DNA of 44,590 nucleotides from Mucilaginibacter sp. (lineage in GTDB: Bacteria; Bacteroidota; Bacteroidia; Sphingobacteriales; Sphingobacteriaceae): NCBI GenBank assembly GCA_016763755.1, contig JAESTD010000246.1, positions 1-44,590 of the forward strand, in the 5' to 3' direction. The notes beneath the pieces are model-generated. The model was not told where the DNA came from and made no database searches. It saw nothing but the letters and a program-made list of their open reading frames with translations. Below are positions 9,267 through 17,875 of this stretch, piece by piece (within the stretch, counting starts at the first letter, position 1; every line of letters starts with the position of its first letter). The position numbers and the translations under genes are program-made.

Positions 9267-10307
9267 CTATTTAAAAATAGTCATTACAATACCTGTCAGC
9301 ACTATGTTGGCAATTGCCAGCGGGATAAGTGTTTTCCAGCCCAGATCCATCAACTGGTCATAACGGAAACGCGGGATGGTCCAGCGTACCCACATAAAGA
9401 AGAAGATGAACAGGAATATTTTAGCAAACAACGCCACCACGCCTAAAATGGCAACCAGGTTTGGCGAGTGTATCATATCCATAAAAGGGAAGTTGTAGCC
9501 GCCAAAGTAAAGCGTAGCCATAACTGCCGATGAAATGAACATGTTGATGTATTCTGCAAACAGGTAGAAACCCAGTTTCATTGACGAGTATTCGGTGTGG
9601 TAACCACCTACCAGCTCAGTCTCACATTCAGGTAAGTCGAACGGTGAACGGTTGGTTTCCGCAAAGGCACACACAATAAACAATAGGAAGCCTAAAGGCT
9701 GTTTAAATACGTTCCAGCTAAAATAGCCATCTACCCAGAAACCGTGCTGTTGTTTAGCAATTTCGCCAAGGCTCAAAGTACCGGTTACCATCAGCAAAGC
9801 GATGATAGAAAGGCCCATTGAAATTTCGTAGCTGATATTTTGTGATGCTGCGCGGATAGCACCCAACAAAGAGTATTTATTGTTTGATGCCCAGCCACCT
9901 ATCATGATACCATAAACACCTAATGATACTACACCAAAGATGTAAAGGATACCTACGTTGATATCAGTCACCTGTAACGGGATAACACGGCCGCCTATCT
10001 CCAGGTTTTGTCCCCATGGAATAACTGCCGAACCGATACAAGCTGTTAAAATAGCCAATGAAGGGCCTACAATGAACAGGAAACTTGTTGCATTGGTAGG
10101 GATGATCTCTTCTTTCAAAAACATTTTACCACCATCGGCCAAAGGTTGTAAAATACCCCATGGGCCTGCACGGTTAGGGCCAACCCTGTCCTGGAAAAAT
10201 GCTGCGATCTTACGCTCAGCATAGGTAGAGTACATGGCTACTACCAGGCTTATCGCAAATATGATAACGATGAGTGCGATCTTAATAAGCAGGTCTATAG
10301 TTTCCAT
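9267..10307 (-). CDS. nuoH: NADH-quinone oxidoreductase subunit H
   Basis: This membrane subunit (346 residues, about eight helices) forms much of the quinone-binding chamber and links it to the pump. Signature blocks are RVGPNRAGPWGILQPLADG near residues 41-59 and FAETNRSPFDLPECETELVG near the middle. C-terminal family sequence includes WVRWTIPRFRYDQLMDLGWK. Its ATG shares one base with the nuoG stop (TAATG). Confidence 0.95.
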   Translation of the reverse strand: METIDLLIKIALIVIIFAISLVVAMYSTYAERKIAAFFQDRVGPNRAGPWGILQPLADGGKMFLKEEIIPTNATSFLFIVGPSLAILTACIGSAVIPWGQNLEIGGRVIPLQVTDINVGILYIFGVVSLGVYGIMIGGWASNNKYSLLGAIRAASQNISYEISMGLSIIALLMVTGTLSLGEIAKQQHGFWVDGYFSWNVFKQPLGFLLFIVCAFAETNRSPFDLPECETELVGGYHTEYSSMKLGFYLFAEYINMFISSAVMATLYFGGYNFPFMDMIHSPNLVAILGVVALFAKIFLFIFFFMWVRWTIPRFRYDQLMDLGWKTLIPLAIANIVLTGIVMTIFK

Positions 10308-11305
10308 TACAGGCGTGTCTCCCTTTCAAATTGTTCTTTATTGGCTTCCTGCAATGCCGGGTTGGTTTTAACTACCGGCAGCGGTTTAAGCGTATCGTAG
10401 TGGTTTGAGCTGATAACCGATTTGTTTGAAACCTTGCGCGGGCCTTCAATAACCCAGTCAGCAGTTTTCTTTTTATCAAAGCGACAGGTGTTGCAGATAA
10501 ATTCTTCTACTTCGCCGTACTCATCTTTGCGGCCGGTTACGCGGATAACATCCTCGCCTTTGTACCAAAGGGTCACTTTACCGCAGCAGCCTTCGGTTTC
10601 GCAATCGCGGTTTGCCTCAACTGGCTTGGTAAACCAAACACGATTTTTAAAGCGGAAAGTTTTATCGGTTAAAGCACCTACAGGGCAAACGTCAATTACG
10701 TTACCGCTAAAGTCATTATCAACGGCTTTTTGTATATAGGTTGAGATCTCTGAATGATCACCACGATTTAAGATACCATGGATACGGTGATCGGTTATCT
10801 GATCGGCAGTGAAAACGCAACGGTAACAAAGGATACAACGTGTCATGTGCAGTTGTATCTTGTCACCGATATCTATCTTATCAAACGTGCGGCGGTCAAA
10901 CTCATAACGGGTTTTAGCAGCACCGTGCTCGTAACCAAGATCCTGCAAATGACATTCGCCGGCCTGGTCGCAAACCGGGCAATCAAGCGGGTGGTTGATC
11001 AAAAGCATCTCCACCACACCTTTACGTGCTTCAATTACCTCGGGCGAAGTAATGTTTTGCACCACCATACCATCCATAACGGTAGTACGGCAGCTGGCAA
11101 CCAGCTTAGGCATAGGGCGAGGGTCTTTTTCAGAACCCTGACTTACTTTAACCAAACAGGTACGGCATTTACCGCCACTACCCTGCAGTTTTGAGTAATA
11201 GCACATAGCAGGCGGAACAATCTCACCACCTATCATCCTTGCGGCGTTAAGGATGGTTGTCCCGGCTTCTACCTCTATTGATATGTTATCAATTGTAACC
11301 TTCAT
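10307..11305 (-). CDS. nuoG: NADH-quinone oxidoreductase subunit G, short form
   Basis: This electron-transfer subunit of complex I is 332 residues, against about 900 in E. coli. It retains the [2Fe-2S] ligands C35, C47, C50, C72. The His-ligated [4Fe-4S] motif is H105, C109, C112, C118, and the second [4Fe-4S] motif is C157, C160, C163 with C207. After that, only the beginning of the molybdopterin-type domain remains, with extra cysteines C235, C240, C241, C271 and C274. The large C-terminal domain is missing. This short form appears normal for Bacteroidota, so it is not called a pseudogene. The C-terminal cysteines might still hold an additional cluster. A palindromic repeat lies between nuoF and this gene. 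Confidence 0.9.
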   Translation of the reverse strand: MKVTIDNISIEVEAGTTILNAARMIGGEIVPPAMCYYSKLQGSGGKCRTCLVKVSQGSEKDPRPMPKLVASCRTTVMDGMVVQNITSPEVIEARKGVVEMLLINHPLDCPVCDQAGECHLQDLGYEHGAAKTRYEFDRRTFDKIDIGDKIQLHMTRCILCYRCVFTADQITDHRIHGILNRGDHSEISTYIQKAVDNDFSGNVIDVCPVGALTDKTFRFKNRVWFTKPVEANRDCETEGCCGKVTLWYKGEDVIRVTGRKDEYGEVEEFICNTCRFDKKKTADWVIEGPRKVSNKSVISSNHYDTLKPLPVVKTNPALQEANKEQFERETRL

Positions 11306-11356
11306 AGACTTGCGTCCTCTATTTTCTTTTCGTTTTTCAACGATTTAATTCATTTA

Positions 11357-11432
11357 TGTCATTGCGAGCGATAGCGTGGCAATCTCATCTTATCCGATGT
11401 CCTATGAGATTGCTTCGTTCCTCGCAATGACA
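11357..11432. repeat. Palindromic intergenic repeat between nuoF and nuoG
   Basis: The left arm 11357-11387 begins TGTCATTGCGAGCGATAGCG and ends GCAATCTCA. The right arm 11404-11432 begins ATGAGATTGCTTCG and ends CTCGCAATGACA. The two arms are near-perfect inverted copies around a 16-base loop, giving a long stem-loop inside the operon. Repeats of this TGTCATTGCGAG type are familiar to me from intergenic regions of Sphingobacteriaceae. An 11-base piece identical to the right arm recurs at 24477-24487. Confidence 0.8.
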
Positions 11433-11448
11433 TGGTTTATCAGAGTTA

Positions 11449-12813
11449 TTATGCTTCAGCAGCTTCCGGCTTCGGCAATGGGTCTGCATAATGTGCTAAA
11501 CCGTAATTGCTTGTTACTGCTACCGACGGGTTAGTTACGTGCCACTCAAACTCATCTCTAAAGTGGCGGATTGCGCTGGCCACCGGCCATGCTGCCGCAT
11601 CACCCAGCGGACAAATTGTATTTCCTTCTATTTTTTTGCTTACATCAACCAGCAGGTCCATGTCGCTCATTTTACCGTGACCGTACTCAAGGCGGTGAAG
11701 TACTTTCTCCATCCATCCTGTACCCTCGCGGCATGGCGAACACTGGCCACAGCTTTCGTGGTGATAGAAACGGGCAAAGTTCCAGGTGTTGCGAACAATA
11801 CACTGGTCTTCATCATAAGCTATAAAACCACCCGAACCTAACATTGTACCTGTTGCAAAACCCCCATCAGATAATGATTCGTAACTCATTAAACGGTTCT
11901 CATTGTTGATGGTCTTCAATATCAAATTAGCAGGCAGGATAGGTACTGATGAACCACCAGCAACCACTGCTTTTAAGCGTTTGCCGTTGGCTATACCTTG
12001 GCAATAATCATCGCCATAAATAAAATCCTCAACGCTAACACCTAATTCTATTTCGTAAACGCCGGGGCGCTTAAGGTTACCACCTGCTGAGATCAGCTTG
12101 GTACCTGTACTACGGCCGATGCCTATTTTAGCATACTCGTCGCCACCTTCATTAATGATAGGCACTACTGCCGCAATAGACTCAACGTTGTTTACCACGG
12201 TAGGGCAACCATACAAACCCGCAATAGCCGGGAATGGTGGTTTAATACGCGGATTACCACGTTTGCCTTCTAATGATTCTAACAAGGCGGTCTCTTCGCC
12301 ACAGATATAAGCACCACCGCCCGGCTGCACATACAGCTCAAGATCGTAACCGGTGCCTAAAATATTTTTACCCAGAAAGCCTGCATTTTTTGCCTCGGCA
12401 ATAGCACGTTCAAGGATGCGGATCTGCGGCATCATCTCACCACGCAGGTAGATGTATGATGTTTTTGCACCTAAAGCGTAGCTGGCTACTATCATCCCCT
12501 CAATTAATAAGTGAGGGATATGGGTCATTAAATAACGGTCTTTGAAAGTTCCCGGCTCAGATTCGTCGCCGTTGCAAACCAGGTAACGTGGTACACCTTC
12601 GGGCTTAGCCAAAAAGCTCCATTTCATACCGGTAGGGAAACCTGCACCACCACGGCCGCGCAAGCCCGATTTTTTAACCTCTTCTACCACATCATCAGGC
12701 GAAAGGGTTTTCAGGGCTTTCTCTACCGATGCATAGCCGCCTTTTGAGCGGTAAACATCAAAGGTATTGATGCCGGGTACGTTTATATGTTCAAGTAAAA
12801 GTTTGCGTCCCAT
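11449..12813 (-). CDS. nuoF: NADH-quinone oxidoreductase subunit F (NADH dehydrogenase, FMN)
   Basis: This peripheral subunit oxidises NADH through FMN and passes electrons to cluster N3. The 454 residues contain the glycine-rich [18 protein letters not shown] (NADH/FMN site), the FMN segment [16 protein letters not shown], and [20 protein letters not shown]. The N3 cluster cysteines appear in [15 protein letters not shown] and [14 protein letters not shown]. It starts directly at the nuoE stop (one-base overlap at 12813). The gap to nuoG is 143 bases and is filled by a palindromic repeat. Confidence 0.96.
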   Translation of the reverse strand: MGRKLLLEHINVPGINTFDVYRSKGGYASVEKALKTLSPDDVVEEVKKSGLRGRGGAGFPTGMKWSFLAKPEGVPRYLVCNGDESEPGTFKDRYLMTHIPHLLIEGMIVASYALGAKTSYIYLRGEMMPQIRILERAIAEAKNAGFLGKNILGTGYDLELYVQPGGGAYICGEETALLESLEGKRGNPRIKPPFPAIAGLYGCPTVVNNVESIAAVVPIINEGGDEYAKIGIGRSTGTKLISAGGNLKRPGVYEIELGVSVEDFIYGDDYCQGIANGKRLKAVVAGGSSVPILPANLILKTINNENRLMSYESLSDGGFATGTMLGSGGFIAYDEDQCIVRNTWNFARFYHHESCGQCSPCREGTGWMEKVLHRLEYGHGKMSDMDLLVDVSKKIEGNTICPLGDAAAWPVASAIRHFRDEFEWHVTNPSVAVTSNYGLAHYADPLPKPEAAEA

Positions 12814-13337
12814 TAGTTGTTCGCCTTTCCTTTTAAATCGCTTATCAGCTTATCAACCGATTCATTGGTTAAGTTCTCGTAGAAAGTATATTCGGGGCCA
12901 ATTTGCAGTACCGGGCCGTAACCACAGGCTGCAAGGCACTCAACACCTCTCCAGCTAAATAAACCATCAGGTGTTACGTCACCTTCTTTAACACCAAGGG
13001 TTTTTTCAATGTGTTCCATTATCGGCGTAGCGCCAACAATTTCGCAAGGGCCGGTACGGCAAACCTCAAGCATGTATTTGCCTTGCGGCTTTAAGAAATA
13101 CATGGTGTAAAAAGTTGCCACCTCGTAAACCTCAATCGGTTCAATTTTCAAATACTCAGCAACCTTATCCATTGCAGGTGCGCTAACCCAGCCTAATTCG
13201 GCTTGTACAAGGTGCAGGATAGGCAACAATGCCGATTTCTGCTTACCCTCGGGGTAGCGGCTAACTACATCGGCAAATTTGCCAAGCAGTTCCGGTGTAA
13301 AGGTTACCGGCGCGTCGGTATTTTGTACACTAAGCAT
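12813..13337 (-). CDS. nuoE: NADH-quinone oxidoreductase subunit E ([2Fe-2S])
   Basis: This 174-residue thioredoxin-fold subunit binds the N1a [2Fe-2S] cluster. The ligand pattern C-x4-C (C93, C98) and C-x3-C (C134, C138) is complete. The family block VYEVATFYTMYFLKPQGKY is present. It overlaps the nuoD stop by 8 bases and abuts nuoF, so the D-E-F genes are probably translated in a coupled manner. Confidence 0.95.
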   Translation of the reverse strand: MLSVQNTDAPVTFTPELLGKFADVVSRYPEGKQKSALLPILHLVQAELGWVSAPAMDKVAEYLKIEPIEVYEVATFYTMYFLKPQGKYMLEVCRTGPCEIVGATPIMEHIEKTLGVKEGDVTPDGLFSWRGVECLAACGYGPVLQIGPEYTFYENLTNESVDKLISDLKGKANN

Positions 13338-14541
13338 CTAACTCTCCGGCTATAACGTTTAAACTACTCATGTTAATAATCGCATCAGACAGCAGCATAC
13401 CGCGGCTCATTGGTGCATACATCTGGTAATTGATAAAACTTGGCCTGCGGAAATGCAAGCGGTAGGGCGAACGGCCGCCATCGTTTACCAAATAAAACCC
13501 AAGTTCGCCGTTAGCGCCTTCAACGCTGTGGTAAACCTCGGCAGTTGGTGTTTCCACCTCGCCCATCACAATTTTAAAGTGATAGATCAATGCTTCCATG
13601 TTGTTGTGCACTTCCTCTTTCGGGGGCAGGTAAAACGCAGGTACATCGGCATGGAAAATATCTGATGGCTCTTTTTCTATTTTATCCAAAGCCTGTTCAA
13701 TTAAGCGAAGGCTCTGCCACATTTCTTCATTACGTACCAGGAAACGGTTGTAAACGTCGCCGTTCTCGCCTACAGGTACTTCAAAGTCAAACTCATCGTA
13801 TGATGAATATGGCTCCATTGCGCGCACGTCGTAATCAACACCTGCTGCACGCAATAAAGGACCGCTCCAGCTATAGCTCAAAGCACCCTCAGCAGATACA
13901 GCCGCTACGCCACGGGTACGGTCAACAAATATGCGGTTACGGTTAAACAGCGCTTCAAACTCTTTTAATACCGGCGGGAATTTCTTTACAAATTTCCTGA
14001 TCTTATCAAAAGCTATCTGATTGAAGTTACGCTCAAAACCACCTATACGGCCAATGTTGGTTGTTAAGCGAGAACCGCAGATCTCTTCGTAGATCTCGTA
14101 GATCTCTTCGCGGTACTCCATCATGTACAGGAAGCCGGTGAAGGCACCTGTATCTACACCCAATACACCATTACAGATTATGTGGTCGGCAATACGTGCC
14201 AACTCCATAATAATGATGCGCATGTAATCAACACGCTTAGGGGTAGTGATATTTAAAAGCTTCTCAACCGTCATGTGCCAGCCCATGTTGTTAATAGGCG
14301 ACGAACAGTAGTTCAAACGGTCGGTAAGCGGGGTTATCTGGTAAAATGGGCGGTGCTCGGCAATTTTTTCAAATGCACGGTGTATGTAACCAATGGTTGA
14401 TACGCCGCTTACAATACGCTCGCCATCCAATTGCAAAACGTTCTGGAACACACCGTGGGTTGCAGGGTGGGTTGGGCCCAGGTTTAGCGTAGAGTATTCA
14501 CTCTGCGGATCGGTATCAGTATATACGGGATGGTTCTGCAT
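13330..14541 (-). CDS. nuoD: NADH-quinone oxidoreductase subunit D
   Basis: This 49-kDa-type subunit, with NuoB, forms the quinone-reduction pocket. It is 403 residues long and not fused to NuoC. The motif LGPTHPATHGVFQ (about residues 21-33) contains the quinone-contacting histidine. Other family blocks are YCSSPINNMGWHMTVEKLL and the C-terminal FINYQMYAPMSRGMLLSDAI. It starts 3 bases after the nuoC stop. Confidence 0.96.
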   Translation of the reverse strand: MQNHPVYTDTDPQSEYSTLNLGPTHPATHGVFQNVLQLDGERIVSGVSTIGYIHRAFEKIAEHRPFYQITPLTDRLNYCSSPINNMGWHMTVEKLLNITTPKRVDYMRIIIMELARIADHIICNGVLGVDTGAFTGFLYMMEYREEIYEIYEEICGSRLTTNIGRIGGFERNFNQIAFDKIRKFVKKFPPVLKEFEALFNRNRIFVDRTRGVAAVSAEGALSYSWSGPLLRAAGVDYDVRAMEPYSSYDEFDFEVPVGENGDVYNRFLVRNEEMWQSLRLIEQALDKIEKEPSDIFHADVPAFYLPPKEEVHNNMEALIYHFKIVMGEVETPTAEVYHSVEGANGELGFYLVNDGGRSPYRLHFRRPSFINYQMYAPMSRGMLLSDAIINMSSLNVIAGELDA

Positions 14542-14544
14542 ATC

Positions 14545-15048
14545 TTATCTTCCGAAAAAATAATCTTTTTTATCAACGCGGTTAGGGTCTTCTAACGGGT
14601 ACTCCTTACGCATCGGGAATACGGTCATGTCATCAACATTCAATATCCGGCGAAGGTCAGGGTGTCCGTCAAATATCACACCGAAGAAATCGTAGGTTTC
14701 ACGTTCCATCCAGTTGGCGCCATCCCAAATGGTAGAGGCGGTAGGGATGTGCAGGTTATCTAACGATAAGAAAACCTTTAACCTGATACGTGTATTTGTA
14801 GTAAGGCTGTGCAGGTGATAAATTACACCGATAGGTTTTTCCAGCTCGGGGTAATGTATGGCAGTAAGATCTGTAAGGAAAATAAACTGCAGCGCAGCAT
14901 CAGTTTCTAAGAACGTTAAAACCTCGGTAATAACTGAGGGATCTATTTCTACGGTAAGCAGCCCAAAATCGGCACCGGTTTGTGTTACCTTGCCGGCGAA
15001 GTTTTCATCAAGCCTTTTCAGCAGCTCTTCGTTAGCTATCTTACCCAT
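14545..15048 (-). CDS. nuoC: NADH-quinone oxidoreductase subunit C
   Basis: This 30-kDa-type peripheral subunit (167 residues) stabilises the NuoB-NuoD interface. Family sequence is seen in FIFLTDLTAIHYPE and in ANWMERETYDFFGVIFDGHP, followed by RRILNVDDMTVFPMRKEYPL near the C-terminus. Its start shares one base with the nuoB stop at 15048. It is a separate gene, not the NuoCD fusion of enterobacteria. Confidence 0.94.
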   Translation of the reverse strand: MGKIANEELLKRLDENFAGKVTQTGADFGLLTVEIDPSVITEVLTFLETDAALQFIFLTDLTAIHYPELEKPIGVIYHLHSLTTNTRIRLKVFLSLDNLHIPTASTIWDGANWMERETYDFFGVIFDGHPDLRRILNVDDMTVFPMRKEYPLEDPNRVDKKDYFFGR

Positions 15049-15590
15049 TATTGTATTCCGTATTTAGCAAGTAATTCCTGGTATTTAGGTTCGTTACGGC
15101 GGCGCAATGTCTCTGTTTTAACCAGATGTTGGATTCCCATAAAGCCATCGATGATAGCCTCGGGGCGTGGCGGGCAACCAGGTACATAAACATCTACCGG
15201 GATAACTTCGTCAATACCCTGTAAAACAGAGTAAGTATCAAATATACCACCGCTTGATGCGCAGGCACCAACAGCCATTACCCAACGGGGCTCGGCCATT
15301 TGCAGGTAAACCTGGCGAAGTACAGGAGCCATTTTTTTAGAAATAGTACCCATTACCATTAACAGGTCGGCCTGGCGTGGTGAGAAGCTTAAACGCTCGG
15401 CACCGAAGCGAGACAAGTCATAGTGCGAGCCCATGGTAGCCATAAACTCAATACCGCAGCATGAAGTAGCGAATGGAAGCGGCCATAGTGAGTTGGCACG
15501 CGCCAATCCTATCGCCTTATCAAGTGAAGTAGCGAAAAACCCCGATCCCTCAACTCCAGCAGGGGCATCAACTATTTGTATATCGCTCAT
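15048..15590 (-). CDS. nuoB: NADH-quinone oxidoreductase subunit B (cluster N2)
   Basis: This PSST-type subunit holds cluster N2, the direct electron donor to quinone. The ligands are tandem C44-C45 in [12 protein letters not shown]110 in [10 protein letters not shown] and C139 in [12 protein letters not shown]. The 180-residue length is normal. A 113-base gap separates it from nuoA, unusually wide for this operon. The gap contains a TAnnTTTG match that could give nuoB and the genes after it a second start of transcription. Confidence 0.95.
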   Translation of the reverse strand: MSDIQIVDAPAGVEGSGFFATSLDKAIGLARANSLWPLPFATSCCGIEFMATMGSHYDLSRFGAERLSFSPRQADLLMVMGTISKKMAPVLRQVYLQMAEPRWVMAVGACASSGGIFDTYSVLQGIDEVIPVDVYVPGCPPRPEAIIDGFMGIQHLVKTETLRRRNEPKYQELLAKYGIQ

Positions 15591-15632
15591 TATTTTTTGT
15601 AATGAAATTAATATCAGCTAACACTGAATAGG

Positions 15633-15640
15633 CAAATTTA
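15633..15640 (-). promoter_or_regulatory. Possible internal -7 box upstream of nuoB
   Basis: TAAATTTG on the minus strand matches the Bacteroidota -7 consensus TAnnTTTG exactly. It lies about 43 bases before the nuoB start. No convincing -33 element is visible at the right spacing, so this is only a candidate. Confidence 0.3.
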
Positions 15641-15703
15641 CAACAAAGTGCTGTAAGAAATACACTATGTTGGATTGTACGATATATTTAGAATCAGTCT
15701 AAA

Positions 15704-16075
15704 CTAATCCCAGTCTAAAGCTTTCTTTTTGATAACGTAGATGAAGCCGGCAAGTAAGGTGGCCATAAAGATGAACATCTCTATCATACCGGTCTTACCC
15801 ATCTCACGGAAATTTACCGCCCATGGGTACATAAAGATCACCTCAACATCAAACAACACAAAAAGAATTGCAACCAGGAAGTATTTGATAGACGCAGGGG
15901 TACGCGCGTTACCTACTACCTCAATACCTGATTCAAACGGGGTAAGTTTGTCTTTTGTTTGGCGTTTAGGGCCAATTTTGTGTGTAACAAACATGGTTGT
16001 AACCACAAAACCAATAGCCACCAGCATCTGAAAAATGATGGGCAAATAATTAACCGGTAAACTTTGTGCTTCCAT
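15704..16075 (-). CDS. nuoA: NADH-quinone oxidoreductase subunit A
   Basis: This small complex I membrane subunit has three hydrophobic helices. I place the start at 16075 (MEAQSLPVNY, 123 residues). The in-frame ATG 15 bases upstream (MYICS...) is rejected because it adds no family sequence and lies between the gene and the upstream terminator. The typical acidic/loop region KLTPFESGIEVVGNARTP and the segment FLVAILFVLFDVEVIFMYPW are intact. It is the first gene of the nuo operon. TATATTTG on the minus strand (16087 to 16080) resembles a -7 box, but sits so close to the ATG that the message would be almost leaderless. Confidence 0.93.
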   Translation of the reverse strand: MEAQSLPVNYLPIIFQMLVAIGFVVTTMFVTHKIGPKRQTKDKLTPFESGIEVVGNARTPASIKYFLVAILFVLFDVEVIFMYPWAVNFREMGKTGMIEMFIFMATLLAGFIYVIKKKALDWD

Positions 16076-16105
16076 GCTGCAAATATACAAATGTGCTTAT
16101 AATAA

Positions 16106-16135
16106 AAAAGCCCCCACTGGTTAGTGGGGGCTTTT
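16106..16135 (-). terminator. Strong intrinsic terminator after the TonB/TPR operon
   Basis: AAAAGCCCCCAC (16106-16117) and GTGGGGGCTTTT (16124-16135) form a G/C-rich perfect stem with a short loop, followed on the minus strand by a T-run. It ends the exbB-to-TPR transcript and isolates the nuo operon, whose promoter must therefore lie in the roughly 30 bases to its left. Confidence 0.85.
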
Positions 16136-16161
16136 GAATAATTATTTAGAAACGTTATCGC

Positions 16162-17847
16162 TTACTTACCTTTAGCAGCACCGCCTTTTTTAGAGAAGAA
16201 CGATACAACTTGCTTATTAGTTGGATCCTGCTCGCGGGCTTTAGTGAAATTGTCGGTGGCTTTAGCCATGTCTTTTTCTTTAAACTCGGCAAAAGTACCT
16301 AAGTAAACATAGGCCTCGGCAAGGTCTTTTTTGGCCTTATCCGCCGGCGCACCCTTCGCTAAGGTAACTTCTATGAATTTTTCATAGAAAGGCTTAGCCA
16401 AGCCGCTAATGTTGTTACGATCTTTTTCTTTAAGGTCGTTTGTACGTGCACGGTATAAATATGCATCAGCTGTTGAAGGGCTTTTTTGTGCAACGTAGCT
16501 AAATGCTGAGTCTGCTTTTACCAACAGTGAATCTGAACCGGCTTTTTTATCATCATAACCGTAATAGTAGCTTAAACCTTCATAGAAGTGATCTGATAAT
16601 TTAGCATTTCTACTTTTCTTGGTATAAGTAGCGTAAGCATCAGCAGCCTCTATGTATTTCTTTTGACCAAACAATGTTTTACCGATCTCTGAGTAAACAT
16701 CTGCCTGGGTAGTATCTAATGAAGCGGCTTTACGCAATGAACCGATACCTAATGAATCTTGTTTTGATGCGATCTGCAAACGTCCTAAATAAAGGTAATC
16801 ACGAGGGATAACACGTTTAGGGTCTGCTTTAGTGATCCAGGTATTCATCGCTTGTAAACCTGCAGGATAATCTTTGTTTTCGTAAGCGGCATAAGCCAGA
16901 TAACGGTAAACTTTTAAGTTGTTAGCAGCATCTTTTGATAATGCCTGTGCTTCTGTTTGCAGGGTTTTATAATCACCTGATAGCAACAAGAAGTCGGCAT
17001 AACGTAAGCGTGAATCAAGAGAAAGGTCTGTTAACGACAGGTATTTTTTATACTGATCTGTTGCTTCTTTGATCTTAGCAGATGCCATTTTAGGATCGCT
17101 AAATGCCCAACGTACATCGGTCTCAGCCCATTCGCGGTAAGCAGGGCCATAGTTAGGATCGATAGCTAATGCAGCTTTGTACTCAGTTTCTGATGATTCA
17201 AAGTTGTTAGCATATTTCCAGATCACACCGGTTGCCACCTTAGCATGTGCCAGTTTCGGATCAAGATCCAAAGCTGCCTGATAACTGCCTAAAGCTTCTG
17301 TATTTTTTAACTGTGTGCGGTAAGCGTCCCCTAAAGCAACCAAAATATCAGCGTCTTTAGCATTAACTGCTTTGCCTTTGTTAAGCGCTGCAATTGCGGC
17401 GTTAGCATCAGCAGCAGCAACTTTACCCTCCACGTTGTTTAAAAGGTAAGATAATCCTACATACAGGTAAGGTTTGCTGTCTTTACCAGCTAACGTCATA
17501 GCTTGGTTAAAATTGGTAGTAGCACCGTTTTTGTCTTTATCCAAAATAGCTGCGGCACCTAAACCAGCGTAATTAAGAGCAGATTTTGGGTTAACGGCAA
17601 TACCTTTCTGAAAAATTGCCTTTGCAGAATCCGGATATTCCTGAAGTATATAAACCCAGCCATAGTAAAAGAAATTCTCATCTTTATTAGCCTGAGTAAC
17701 GGTTAAGTTTTTAAGCATCGTTTTAGCTTTCTGATACTGTTCTGCGTCAATCGCTTTCTTAGCATCAGCTAAACTTTGCGCGAAAGCTGACGAACCCACA
17801 ACACTCAGCGCCAGTACGATCTTACTTATTTTACTGATCATTTTCAT
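16162..17847 (-). CDS. Periplasmic tetratricopeptide-repeat protein
   Basis: The 561-residue protein starts with a clear signal peptide (KIVLALSVVGSSAFAQS, cleavage near residue 24). It then consists almost wholly of TPR-like helical repeats, for example AKTMLKNL, SAKAIFQKGIAVNPKSALNY, ALGSYQAALDLDPKLAHAKV and AADAYATYTKKSRNAKLSDH. There is no enzymatic motif. TPR arrays are protein-protein scaffolds, so a periplasmic partner or adaptor role is likely. It is the last gene of the exbB-exbD-exbD-tonB-pstS-like cluster, 28 bases after the PstS-like lipoprotein gene. The context points to work with the TonB energising machinery, which is inference. Confidence 0.85.
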   Translation of the reverse strand: MKMISKISKIVLALSVVGSSAFAQSLADAKKAIDAEQYQKAKTMLKNLTVTQANKDENFFYYGWVYILQEYPDSAKAIFQKGIAVNPKSALNYAGLGAAAILDKDKNGATTNFNQAMTLAGKDSKPYLYVGLSYLLNNVEGKVAAADANAAIAALNKGKAVNAKDADILVALGDAYRTQLKNTEALGSYQAALDLDPKLAHAKVATGVIWKYANNFESSETEYKAALAIDPNYGPAYREWAETDVRWAFSDPKMASAKIKEATDQYKKYLSLTDLSLDSRLRYADFLLLSGDYKTLQTEAQALSKDAANNLKVYRYLAYAAYENKDYPAGLQAMNTWITKADPKRVIPRDYLYLGRLQIASKQDSLGIGSLRKAASLDTTQADVYSEIGKTLFGQKKYIEAADAYATYTKKSRNAKLSDHFYEGLSYYYGYDDKKAGSDSLLVKADSAFSYVAQKSPSTADAYLYRARTNDLKEKDRNNISGLAKPFYEKFIEVTLAKGAPADKAKKDLAEAYVYLGTFAEFKEKDMAKATDNFTKAREQDPTNKQVVSFFSKKGGAAKGK

Positions 17848-17875
17848 CTTAGTTTATTGTATAATAAAAATATAG

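Noticed and set aside
10307..11305. nuoG as a truncated pseudogene
   Set aside because: All cluster ligands of the N-terminal part are intact, the stop overlaps nuoH neatly, and short NuoG is usual in Bacteroidota.
16080..16087. TATATTTG as the nuoA promoter
   Set aside because: It matches the -7 consensus but lies only 5 bases from the ATG, implying an almost leaderless message; kept as a remark only.
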